Below, in pieces: positions 1 through 8,732 of a stretch of 39,227 bases of DNA (its first letter is position 1; the number at the start of each line of letters is the position of its first letter). The translations under genes were made by a program, and so were the position numbers. This stretch comes from Clostridiales bacterium. GTDB taxonomy: Bacteria > Bacillota > Clostridia > Peptostreptococcales > Anaerovoracaceae. Under the pieces are notes generated by a model. The model did not search any database. It saw only the letters and a program-made list of their open reading frames with translations, and was not told the origin of the DNA. Where the stretch lies: the NCBI GenBank assembly GCA_022775805.1, contig JALFKB010000032.1, forward strand, positions 1 through 39,227, in the 5' to 3' direction.

Positions 1-1
1 G

Positions 2-163
2 GTGATTCCCCTGGGGTCTTATGGATATGTTCCCGGATACGGCGAGGTTCACGCCGAGGATACCGGGGGTGCCATCAAGGGCAATATAATCGACGTATGG
101 TTTCCCACCTACAGCCAGTGCAGAAGCTGGGGAAGGCGGACAGTGGATATCTACATTAAATAA
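2..163 (+). CDS. C-terminal fragment of a 3D-domain protein (5' end outside window)
   Basis: Open frame from the window edge: VIPLGSYGYVPGYGEVHAEDTGGAIKGNIIDVWFPTYSQCRSWGRRTVDIYIK*; DTGGAIKGNIIDVWF matches the conserved core of the 3D domain. Confidence 0.8.
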   Translation: MIPLGSYGYVPGYGEVHAEDTGGAIKGNIIDVWFPTYSQCRSWGRRTVDIYIK

Positions 164-168
164 AAGAA

Positions 169-200
169 GGCCTCATATACTCCGGTATGAGGCCTTTGAT
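169..200. terminator. Intrinsic terminator, probably bidirectional between converging genes
   Basis: GGCCTCATA (169-177) / TATGAGGCC (186-194), 9-bp perfect stem, T-rich on both sides, between the stop codons at 163 and 209. Confidence 0.75.
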
Positions 201-208
201 AATATGGC

Positions 209-1453
209 TTACTGAAGGTGCTTCCTCAGAAGCTCAGCGAAGAGAGCAGCATCCTCCTCTGTGGTGAAGATGGCTCTGGCGGAGAGATTTCTTCCGCCGC
301 CTTTGCCGCCGTAAAAGCCGGCATACTCCTTAACCAGGGCTCCGCAGTCAGGAGTTCCCTGGGATGCCAGCACATAGGATTTTTCCTCAGGGCAGTAGAG
401 CATTATCAGCTTGCCTTTGCATGCCGGCTTGCCCATGTATTCCTTGGACAGGTTGAAGGCGTCATCCATTGTCAGGTTTTCCAGAGGATGCACAAGTACT
501 GTGGTTTCTGAGGCATCAATAGCAGCATCAAGTTTTTGCTGCTCTGCGGACAGCAGAACTTTTTTTATTGCCGCCAGGCTGCCCTTGGCATCGGCAAGCT
601 TGGCTTCTATGCCCTTTATCTTTTCCGGCAGATCCTCAAGTGAGCAGGATCGGTCATTTGACATTTCCTGGAGCATGTCGTGCTTCATGTGGTAATCCGC
701 CAGGGCTCTCTGGCCTGCCTCGAAGAATATGCGGAACATTCCCTTGTAGTTTTCGACCTTTAATATCTTGATAAGCCCCACCTGTCCCGCAGTCTTGGGG
801 TGGGTGCCGCAGCAGGCCACACAGTCTGCGGGGTTTTCTGGGGAGCCGACGCATACTATGGAGATGTCCTCGTCAAAGGCCAGAGCTTTCCTGAGGGGCA
901 TATCCGCTACCTCTTCCCTGGTTTCAAATCTCATAACCGTAACAGGAGTGTTCTCCCAGATAACCCTGTTGGCCAGAAGCTCGCAGCGTGCAGCCAGAGC
1001 GTGGTCAATCTGCGTCGGACGGCTCATTTCCGGATTTGTGGGTTCATCCTCCAGACTGATATCTATTGTCATGTAATCCTCTCCCATATGGAAGCCCCGG
1101 TTCACACCACCGCACTCCTGATAGAATATTCCAGAGAGAATGTGCTCGCCGCAGTGGCGCTGCATGTTGTCAAAACGCCTGTCCCAGTCAAGACTGCAGT
1201 GGACTGATGCCCCCTCTGTGAGGCCCTGGGTGCTGCTGAGGCTGTGAACCACATCATCTCCATCCTCCTGAACATCGATGACATCAATAAGGGCTCCTGC
1301 AAAGGCAATAGTGCCCAGGTCGCAGCTCTGACCGCCTCCCTCAGGGAAGAAGGCTGTTCTGTCAAGATAGATGCCATTTTCGGTGATTTTTGTTATTGTC
1401 GCATCCCATTCTTTGATGTTAACATCCTGCTGGTATAATTTTGTGGTTGCCAT
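209..1453 (-). CDS. AlaX-type alanyl-tRNA editing protein (AlaRS editing domain + DHHA1-like C-terminus)
   Basis: ORF protein from internal Met MATTKLYQQDV...; FFPEGGGQSCDLG, HCGEHILSG, CCGTHPKTAG and GGKGGGRNLSARA match the editing and DHHA1 motifs. The start at 1453 has AAAGGAGA upstream; the longer ORF start at 1576 is not supported. Confidence 0.88.
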   Translation of the reverse strand: MATTKLYQQDVNIKEWDATITKITENGIYLDRTAFFPEGGGQSCDLGTIAFAGALIDVIDVQEDGDDVVHSLSSTQGLTEGASVHCSLDWDRRFDNMQRHCGEHILSGIFYQECGGVNRGFHMGEDYMTIDISLEDEPTNPEMSRPTQIDHALAARCELLANRVIWENTPVTVMRFETREEVADMPLRKALAFDEDISIVCVGSPENPADCVACCGTHPKTAGQVGLIKILKVENYKGMFRIFFEAGQRALADYHMKHDMLQEMSNDRSCSLEDLPEKIKGIEAKLADAKGSLAAIKKVLLSAEQQKLDAAIDASETTVLVHPLENLTMDDAFNLSKEYMGKPACKGKLIMLYCPEEKSYVLASQGTPDCGALVKEYAGFYGGKGGGRNLSARAIFTTEEDAALFAELLRKHLQ

Positions 1454-1710
1454 GTTATATTCTCCTTTGTTTAACAGCAATTCTATTATTGAAAGTTTAA
1501 GACTTCTAAGCAAAAAAGTCAATTTTTTCATTGAAAAGGAAATGAGGAACGGTGTATAATGAAGAAAAACTAACAAGTTTGCTGTAAGTCTTCAGGTTGC
1601 AGGCAGTTTACAGATATATACTGTAAATTACTGGCAGGAAACCCGAAAAACCGCTTGAAATACACATTTATTAAGGTTTTTGCCAGAAGTGAAATAATAA
1701 TTATGAAACC

Positions 1711-1840
1711 TGTGGAAAACTATGTTCTAAATTAAAAACTTGACAGTGAAAACGTTGAAATTTCAACAACAGTAAAAATATGGTTATCCACAGGGCGTGT
1801 TGGATAAAATTGTATACAATCTGTCAAATGCTGTGGATAA
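1711..1840. promoter_or_regulatory. Cluster of DnaA-box-like sequences in an AT-rich intergenic region
   Basis: TTTTCCACA (1711-1719, minus), TTATCCACA (1784-1792, plus), TTATCCACA (1832-1840, minus). Confidence 0.55.
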
Positions 1841-1947
1841 CTCTTGAAAAGCCCTAAAATACTGGAAATTTCCACTGTTGAACCAAATATTTACAGTTAC
1901 CAGAATTGGTTTACATAATATATTACAATAATGCAGGAGAATAAAAA

Positions 1948-3483
1948 ATGTTAAAAGAGAAAACGGTATACAAGGATGAGCTTCCGATTAATGTTATTAC
2001 GGCAAATATCGATGAGTATCCCATTCATTTTCATGACGACATGGAAATTGTATATGTGCTGGAGGGTAATGTTGTCCTGCGCAACGGATACTACACCTAC
2101 AACCTTAAGCAGGGAGATATTTTCATTATTAATGACAGGGAAATGCACAGCTTTGAGAGTACCGGAGAAGACAACATGGTCATGATGCTCCAGATGGATC
2201 TCACATATTTCTCCAGATATTACGATAATCTGAGGAACAATTTCTTCGTTACGGACATGGAGGATGACAGCGATGAAAGCCTAGACGTTCTCAAGGGAAT
2301 AATGGCGAGAATCATGATGGAAATTCTCCAGAAGGGCTATGGATATGAGCACAAGGTAATTGAGAGCACCCATAACCTTATCGCCTGTCTCATTTCGGAT
2401 TTTCAGTATTTCGTAATGGAGGACGGCAAGTTCAAGAACGAGGCAAAGAACAAGGGCAACAAGATTCTGGCGGGAAGGCTGAACAGAATAACGGACTACA
2501 TGTATGATAACTACAACCGCAAGCTGACCCTTAACGAAATAGCCGAGAGGGAGCATCTGTCAATATACTACCTGTCCCATATCATTAAAGAGGCAACGGG
2601 ACTCAGCTTCCAGGATCTCCTGAGCTACATAAGGGTGGAAGAATCCGAGAGGCTGCTTCTGGGAACCAATAAGAAGATAGGCGCCATTGCAGAAGAAACA
2701 GGCTTCTCTGCAGTGAGATATTACATCAAGCACTTTGAACAGTGGTTTGGCATGCATCCTCTGGAATACAGAAAAAAATACATAGGCAAAATCATAAGCA
2801 GAGAAATCGAGGCCAAGTACACCAGATGCTCTCCTGCTCAGATTGAGGAAGCAATTCGCAGACAGGTTAAGGGGGTTTATGCAGATTATCTGGACAAGAT
2901 GAAGATAAAGCCGACCATAATCGATGTGGATGTATACGACGATTATGCCTGCGTCCTGAACTCGACACCTCAGCTTGAGGAGTCCATGACCAGAGAAATC
3001 AACAGAGTGCTGGCTGAACCGTATATGCTAATGAGGGAAATGGATGAGAATCTCATTGCCTCAGGAGAGAACTACATGGTCACCACAAAGGACAAGTATC
3101 CGGGACCTCTTTCGAGTCTCAGCATTCTTGTTTACAACTTTGACGATAACGTGAGCAAATCCCTAAAGAGAATCGGTTCCAATTCAGATCTCATGAGAAT
3201 AATAAGAAACTATGACGGGGAAACTGAATTTCTCGTTCGGTGCAACGGCTTTTCCGGGGAGTACAGAATCCTGCGCCGCAGAATTGTACGGGACAACTTC
3301 ATCCAGATGCTGGAAGTCCAGGGAAACGAGCAGGAGGACATATCACCTCGCCATAGGCTGATTAATGAAATTGCCGCGGCACCGAGAGTGCAGAGCGCCA
3401 GTGTATCAACCTCCGATGCATTGAGCATAAGAAGCATTTTCAAGGGAATCGGGGCTGAGCTCATTCTGATAGACAGGAAATAA
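1948..3483 (+). CDS. AraC-family transcriptional regulator with cupin-like N-terminus and a C-terminal extension after the HTH
   Basis: N-terminal cupin-like segment (IHFHDDMEIVYVLEGNVVL...LKQGDIFIIN); double HTH (LTLNEIAEREHLSIYYLSHIIKEATGLSFQDLLSYIRVEESERLL ... IGAIAEETGFSAVRYYIKHFEQWFGMHPLEYRKKY). Confidence 0.88.
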   Translation: MLKEKTVYKDELPINVITANIDEYPIHFHDDMEIVYVLEGNVVLRNGYYTYNLKQGDIFIINDREMHSFESTGEDNMVMMLQMDLTYFSRYYDNLRNNFFVTDMEDDSDESLDVLKGIMARIMMEILQKGYGYEHKVIESTHNLIACLISDFQYFVMEDGKFKNEAKNKGNKILAGRLNRITDYMYDNYNRKLTLNEIAEREHLSIYYLSHIIKEATGLSFQDLLSYIRVEESERLLLGTNKKIGAIAEETGFSAVRYYIKHFEQWFGMHPLEYRKKYIGKIISREIEAKYTRCSPAQIEEAIRRQVKGVYADYLDKMKIKPTIIDVDVYDDYACVLNSTPQLEESMTREINRVLAEPYMLMREMDENLIASGENYMVTTKDKYPGPLSSLSILVYNFDDNVSKSLKRIGSNSDLMRIIRNYDGETEFLVRCNGFSGEYRILRRRIVRDNFIQMLEVQGNEQEDISPRHRLINEIAAAPRVQSASVSTSDALSIRSIFKGIGAELILIDRK

Positions 3484-3666
3484 TATACCGGGAAAAGTAA
3501 TTGACAGAAAATACAGAACAGCAAACTAGTGATTTGTTTTAAGCAAAAGCCTTATTGAAATGGATTTTTTAAAGGCATATGATTGTACTTGAAAAGAGGC
3601 TTCAGTATTTCAATACAGATACAATTGTATTCAGTTTTGTTAGATATATTTTTATGGAGGTAGAAT

Positions 3667-4950
3667 ATGAAATTACTTATCATCGGAGCTGGCGGAGTTG
3701 GTACATCAGCAGCTAAGATTATCGAAAGAGCAGGAGCTGAAGGCGACTGGGCAGAAAAAGTTGTAGTAGCAGACTATGACGTTGAAAGAGCTAAGGTTGT
3801 AGCAAACGAAATCTGCGGCGGCGGCAAGTTCGTTCCTGCACAGATTAACGCTATGGATCCTGCAAGCATCAAGGCAGTTGTAGAAGAACACGGATGTGAC
3901 TTCGCAATGAACGCTTGTGACCCAAGAATGAACGAAACAATCTTTGATACTTGTCTCGAGCTGAAGATCGGTTACCTTGACTGCGCAATGACACTTGGTA
4001 CTGAGCATCCTGAAAAGCCTTATGAGCTGGCAAACATCAAGCTTGGTGACTATCAGTTTGCTAAGCAGAAGGAATGGGAAGCATCAGGCAAAATCGCTGT
4101 ATGCGGATCAGGTGTTGAGCCTGGTATGGCAGACGTATTTGCTAAGTTCGCAGCAGTTCACCTCTTTGACAAGATTGACAGAGTTGATGTTCGTGACGGC
4201 GACAACTATGGAAACACAGATTCAGACTTCGGTTTCTCAGTATGGACAACAATCGAAGAATGTCTGCAGCCGCCTGTAATCTGGGAAAAGAACGAAGAGT
4301 ATCCTGAAGGACACTGGTTCTGTACTGAACCGTTCTCAGAACCTGACGTATTCAACTTCCCTGATGGAATCGGCGACGTAGAAGTAGTAAACGTAGAGCA
4401 CGAAGAAGTACTGCTGGTACCAAGAGAAATCGACTGTAACAGAGTAACATTCAAGTACGGTGTTCCTAGAGAATTCAGAGCTAAGCTGCTGACTCTCCAC
4501 GGATGGGGCCTGGACAACAAGAGAGATAAGATCAAGGTTGGAGACAGCGAAATCACACCAAGAGATTTTGTCTGCAAGGTTATCCCTTCACCGGTTGGCT
4601 CAACTGACGAAATGACAGGTAAGGGCTGTGCAGGTACTTGGGTAACAGGATGGAAAGACGGCAAGTACAGATCAGTATACCTGTATCAGGTAGCTGACAA
4701 CCAGGAATGCATCAAGAAGTACACTACAAACTCAGTAGTAGCTCAGACTGCAGTAGGTCCTGTAATCATGATGGAACTTATCGCTAAGGGAATCTGGAAT
4801 GAACCTGGTGCATGGGGTCCTGAACACTTTGATCCGGATCCATTCGTAGAAAGACTGGCTAAGTACGAATTCCCTGCAGGAATCAGAGAAATGGATTCAG
4901 AATACGCTGACGAACTGAACAAGAAAGCATTTGAGGATGCAGTAAAATAG
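3667..4950 (+). CDS. Saccharopine dehydrogenase-family NAD(P)-dependent oxidoreductase
   Basis: Rossmann motif MKLLIIGAGGVGTSAAKIIERAG; GSGVEPGMADVFAKFAA is typical of the saccharopine-dehydrogenase/carboxynorspermidine-synthase superfamily; GGAGG ribosome-binding site just upstream. Confidence 0.82.
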   Translation: MKLLIIGAGGVGTSAAKIIERAGAEGDWAEKVVVADYDVERAKVVANEICGGGKFVPAQINAMDPASIKAVVEEHGCDFAMNACDPRMNETIFDTCLELKIGYLDCAMTLGTEHPEKPYELANIKLGDYQFAKQKEWEASGKIAVCGSGVEPGMADVFAKFAAVHLFDKIDRVDVRDGDNYGNTDSDFGFSVWTTIEECLQPPVIWEKNEEYPEGHWFCTEPFSEPDVFNFPDGIGDVEVVNVEHEEVLLVPREIDCNRVTFKYGVPREFRAKLLTLHGWGLDNKRDKIKVGDSEITPRDFVCKVIPSPVGSTDEMTGKGCAGTWVTGWKDGKYRSVYLYQVADNQECIKKYTTNSVVAQTAVGPVIMMELIAKGIWNEPGAWGPEHFDPDPFVERLAKYEFPAGIREMDSEYADELNKKAFEDAVK

Positions 4951-4976
4951 TTTGTAAGACAACATAAAAAATACAG

Positions 4977-5020
4977 GAAGCTGTTCCGCTGACAACATAG
5001 CGGGACAGCTTCTTTTTTTA
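4977..5020 (+). terminator. Rho-independent terminator
   Basis: GAAGCTGTTCCGCT - gacaacat - AGCGGGACAGCTTC followed by TTTTTTTA. Confidence 0.88.
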
Positions 5021-5059
5021 TTTGTGCCTCGGTTCATATTGGTGTAAACTGTATTCATT

Positions 5060-6025
5060 ATGAAGGATATCAAAACCGTGGACATCATTGTTCCCTGCTA
5101 TAATGAGGAACAGAACATAGAAGCATTTTACAGGAGGACCCGTCAGGTTGAAGAAAGCCTGGAGGGGTGTTCCTTCAGTTACATTTTTGTTGATGACGGC
5201 AGTACGGACGGAACCCTGGAAACAATAAAGAAGCTGTGTCAGGAGGCCGTTGAGAGGGTAGTGTCAATCAAATACATTTCCTTCAGCAGGAACTTCGGCA
5301 AGGAGGCGGCAATGTATGCGGGCATAAGGGCCTCTGCAGGAAGCTCCGGTGATCTGGCTGTAATAATAGATGCGGATCTCCAGCATCCTCCTGAAATGAT
5401 AGGGAATATGCTGGGCATAATGGAAGAGACCGGCTGCGACTGCGTTGCTGCCAGGAGAGTATCCAGAAAGGGTGAACCGAAGATAAGAAGTCTGCTGGCA
5501 AGAGGCTTCTATAAAATAATGAACAGATACAGCGACATCAGCATCGCCGACGGAGCTGTGGACTTCAGACTCATGAAGAAAGCCATGGTGAAGGCCATCG
5601 CTTCAATGCCGGAAACTCAGCGGTTCAGCAAGGGCATTTTCGCCTGGGTTGGATTCGATACAGAGTGGATTGAGTTTGAGAATGTGAAGAGACTCTCAGG
5701 GGAAAGCAAGTGGACCGTGTGGGGGCTTACCAAGTATGCCGTAGACGGCTTCATTGATTTTGCAGATTATCCATTGAAGGTTCTGGGAGCCTTCGGCGGG
5801 GTAACCGCTGCCGGTTCAGCCCTGTATCTGGTATTTGAGATAATAAAGACCCTTGTAATGGGCAAGGATACCCCGGGTTACGCTTCCACAATATGTCTCA
5901 TTCTCTTTTTCGGCGGGGTAATCATTGCAATGCTTGGACTTCTGGGAGAATACATCGGAAGGATGTATCTGGAGACGAAGGGAAGACCTGTGTATGTGGA
6001 AAAGGAGTCCAACATAGATGACTGA
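5060..6025 (+). CDS. Glycosyltransferase family 2, polyprenyl-phosphate type (GtrB/CsbB-like) with two C-terminal TM helices
   Basis: VDIIVPCYNEEQNIEAFYRRT, FVDDGSTDGTLE, VIIDADLQHPPE, SGESKWTVWGL, then two hydrophobic helices. Confidence 0.88.
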   Translation: MKDIKTVDIIVPCYNEEQNIEAFYRRTRQVEESLEGCSFSYIFVDDGSTDGTLETIKKLCQEAVERVVSIKYISFSRNFGKEAAMYAGIRASAGSSGDLAVIIDADLQHPPEMIGNMLGIMEETGCDCVAARRVSRKGEPKIRSLLARGFYKIMNRYSDISIADGAVDFRLMKKAMVKAIASMPETQRFSKGIFAWVGFDTEWIEFENVKRLSGESKWTVWGLTKYAVDGFIDFADYPLKVLGAFGGVTAAGSALYLVFEIIKTLVMGKDTPGYASTICLILFFGGVIIAMLGLLGEYIGRMYLETKGRPVYVEKESNIDD

Positions 6026-8732
6026 TTATATAAAAGCTTTTATTAAGAACAATAGATTTGCCTTTGCAGCATTCCTTCTGCCGGTACTCGTTATGGTGCT
6101 GGCTTTTGCCGTTACCGGAGTTTATCCTTTCGGAAGCAGGCAGATTGCTGTAATAGACATGTATCATCAGTATGTTCCCTTCCTGGGAGAGCTTCAGTAC
6201 AAGCTTCAGGAGGGGGGCAGCCTTTTTTATTCCTGGAACTGCGGCGGCGGAGGCAATTTCTGGTGCCTGCTTTCCTATTACGGTGCAAGCCCTCTGAATC
6301 TGCTGCTGATTCTCTTTCCCAAATCCCTTCTGATGGAGGGGGTTACGGTTATTCTCCTTATCAAAATCGGGCTTACGGGAAGCTTCATGTTCACATACCT
6401 AAAGAATGCAGCAGGTCCCGCCGGGAATGTACAGGACAGAGAATGGGGCTGGCATACGGTGGCTTTCGCAGGAATGTACGCCCTGTGCACCTATGTTATC
6501 GGATACTACTGGTGCATCATGTGGCTTGATGCCGTAATGCTCCTGCCTCTTATGATGCTTGGACTAGAGAGGCTTATTGACAGGGGAGAGATGGCGCTTT
6601 ACACCATTTCTCTGGCTCTGATTGTATTCAGCAATTACTACATTGCCATTATGGTCTGCATCTTCGTTCTGGTGTACTATCCTGTGATGTACTTCATCAG
6701 AACCCGGGGATTTAGTCTGAGACATTGTGCTAAGGTTACCGCAAATGCAGTCTTCTGCTCTCTTCTTGCCATTGCCATGGCGGCGGTGATGCTGCTGCCT
6801 ACATACATCAGCATGAAGAGCGCCTACTACTTCTCCTCGGAAATGCCGGAGGACTGGAGACTATACAATAACATTCTGGACATTCTTAATCAGCTCCTGC
6901 CTAACGCACAGCTTACCTACATTGACGGCCTGCCTAACCTGTGCTGCGGACTGCTGGTAACCATGATGCTGATTTTCTATTTCATAACCCGTGAGATTCC
7001 TTTGAAGGAGAAGGTCCTGAACGGGGCGTTTCTGCTGTTCATGTTCTTCAGCATGAATCTTAACAAGCTGGATTTCATATGGCACGGGATGCATTTTCCT
7101 AATCAGCTTCCATATCGCTATACCTTCGTAATATGCTTCCTGCTGGTGGCTGCGGGATACAGGACATTCAACAGGATTGACAGCATAAGCACAGGGAAAA
7201 TAACTGCGGTAATTGCAGGAGGAGCAGGATATTATATCCTGGCACAGAAGCTGTTCCATACGGGCATAGACAACATGGTTGTTTTCGTTTATTACGGACT
7301 TGCCCTGCTGGCAATCTACGGAACTGTGCTGCTTCTCTACAGACAGCAGAGAATAACAAGGAAGGCCTTCATCCTTCTCGTGGCAGCGGCGGTTACCGCG
7401 GAGCTCTGCATCACCACATGCACGGAAATATCAGTGGTGGGAAATTCCTCCAGGGAGACATATAACGAAAACAAAGGCAGCATAACGGAGCTGGCTGCCT
7501 TTGCAAATGAGCGGGGAGGAGCCACCTCGGATGGCGGAGACGGAAGGTTCTCGAGAACGGAAATCGACGATCCAATTATCCACAACTGTCCGGCCATGTA
7601 CCACTACAGAGGAATGGGCCAGTTCTCTTCCACAATAAGCAGCGACACCACCACTCTCATGGATAAGATTGGTCTTGAGAGCAATCCGGGAGGAAACAGG
7701 TTCAATTATAACGAAACATGTCCTGTGCTGAACTGCATTACAAATGTGAATTATCTGATTGCCAGAGACCGAGTCCTGGAGGATCAGGATTTTGCCATTG
7801 TGAAGAAAAACGGAAACTCCAGGCTGTACGAAAGCAAGTATCCGCTGTCAATAGGCTACATGCTTCCGGGAACCATCAGAACATGGCAGCCTGACAGCGA
7901 GAATCCTTTTACAAATCTTGAGGAATATTTAAGAAGTGCCACCGAAGGGGAGGTTACATCCGTTTTCAATGCCCTGGGAAAGGGCGAGCTTGGGGGAATT
8001 GGGCTGAAATCCCGCTACGATTCCCACGGAACCATAGAATCTGAACTGGAAAGGGGAAGCACATCGGGAACCCTGTACATTAAGTATACCGCCCCAAGGG
8101 AGGACAAGTATTATGTCTTTGTTGAAGCGGACAGTGCCGAGGAGATAACCATAGACAGGAAGGATAACAAGGATAACCTTATCGTCCAGGCGGATTGCGG
8201 ATCCATAATCAATATCGGCAAGCTGAAGGAGGGAGAGTCCTTCAGAGTCAAGGTTGAGTTTGAAACCGGCAGAGCGGGACGAACCACATGTCACGTCTGC
8301 ACCATGGACAGAGAGACCTGGGACAGAGCCTATGAGATGATTTCCGCCGAAACCATGACGGTTGTGGAGAGCGGCGATTCATATATCAAAGGCACCGTAA
8401 AGGCCGGGGAGGGACAGGTTCTGGTGACCTCCATTCCATATGAGGAGGGCTGGAGCCTTAAGGTGGATGGCAGGAAAAGAGATATAACAGAGCTTGTGGG
8501 TGGATCCTGGATATCTGTTGGTCTTGATGAGGGTACCCACGAGATAGAGCTTTCCTTCAGGCCTCCGGGCATTATTGCCGGCTTGATGCTTACAGTTCTG
8601 TCATCTGTTGTTCTTCTTCTGATATGCCACAGAAGAAGACTCAGGAGTCTCGTCTCCAGGCGGCTGCAAGGCGCTCAATCGTATCGGGAATGTTGCTTAG
8701 AGGAATCTGATTGTAATAGAGAATCAGAGTAG
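6018..8732 (+). CDS. YfhO-family multi-pass membrane protein (putative membrane glycosyltransferase)
   Basis: 904 aa with many TM segments; MYHQYVPFLGELQYKLQEGGSLFYSWNCGGGGNFW near the N-terminus is typical of YfhO; overlaps the GT2 gene by 8 nt. Confidence 0.85.
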   Translation: MTDYIKAFIKNNRFAFAAFLLPVLVMVLAFAVTGVYPFGSRQIAVIDMYHQYVPFLGELQYKLQEGGSLFYSWNCGGGGNFWCLLSYYGASPLNLLLILFPKSLLMEGVTVILLIKIGLTGSFMFTYLKNAAGPAGNVQDREWGWHTVAFAGMYALCTYVIGYYWCIMWLDAVMLLPLMMLGLERLIDRGEMALYTISLALIVFSNYYIAIMVCIFVLVYYPVMYFIRTRGFSLRHCAKVTANAVFCSLLAIAMAAVMLLPTYISMKSAYYFSSEMPEDWRLYNNILDILNQLLPNAQLTYIDGLPNLCCGLLVTMMLIFYFITREIPLKEKVLNGAFLLFMFFSMNLNKLDFIWHGMHFPNQLPYRYTFVICFLLVAAGYRTFNRIDSISTGKITAVIAGGAGYYILAQKLFHTGIDNMVVFVYYGLALLAIYGTVLLLYRQQRITRKAFILLVAAAVTAELCITTCTEISVVGNSSRETYNENKGSITELAAFANERGGATSDGGDGRFSRTEIDDPIIHNCPAMYHYRGMGQFSSTISSDTTTLMDKIGLESNPGGNRFNYNETCPVLNCITNVNYLIARDRVLEDQDFAIVKKNGNSRLYESKYPLSIGYMLPGTIRTWQPDSENPFTNLEEYLRSATEGEVTSVFNALGKGELGGIGLKSRYDSHGTIESELERGSTSGTLYIKYTAPREDKYYVFVEADSAEEITIDRKDNKDNLIVQADCGSIINIGKLKEGESFRVKVEFETGRAGRTTCHVCTMDRETWDRAYEMISAETMTVVESGDSYIKGTVKAGEGQVLVTSIPYEEGWSLKVDGRKRDITELVGGSWISVGLDEGTHEIELSFRPPGIIAGLMLTVLSSVVLLLICHRRRLRSLVSRRLQGAQSYRECCLEESDCNRESE

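Noticed and set aside
218-1207. Plus-strand ORFs at 218-511, 411-695, 768-1076 and 800-1207
   Set aside because: Antisense to the AlaX-like gene, which has clear catalytic motifs and a good ribosome-binding site.
1580-1947. Chromosomal origin oriC
   Set aside because: Only three DnaA-like boxes and no dnaA, dnaN, rpmH or parAB nearby; kept as a DnaA-box cluster only.
3484-3666. Riboswitch or T-box upstream of the saccharopine-dehydrogenase-like gene
   Set aside because: No T-box sequence, no terminator/antiterminator pair; region is better described as palindromic DNA operators.
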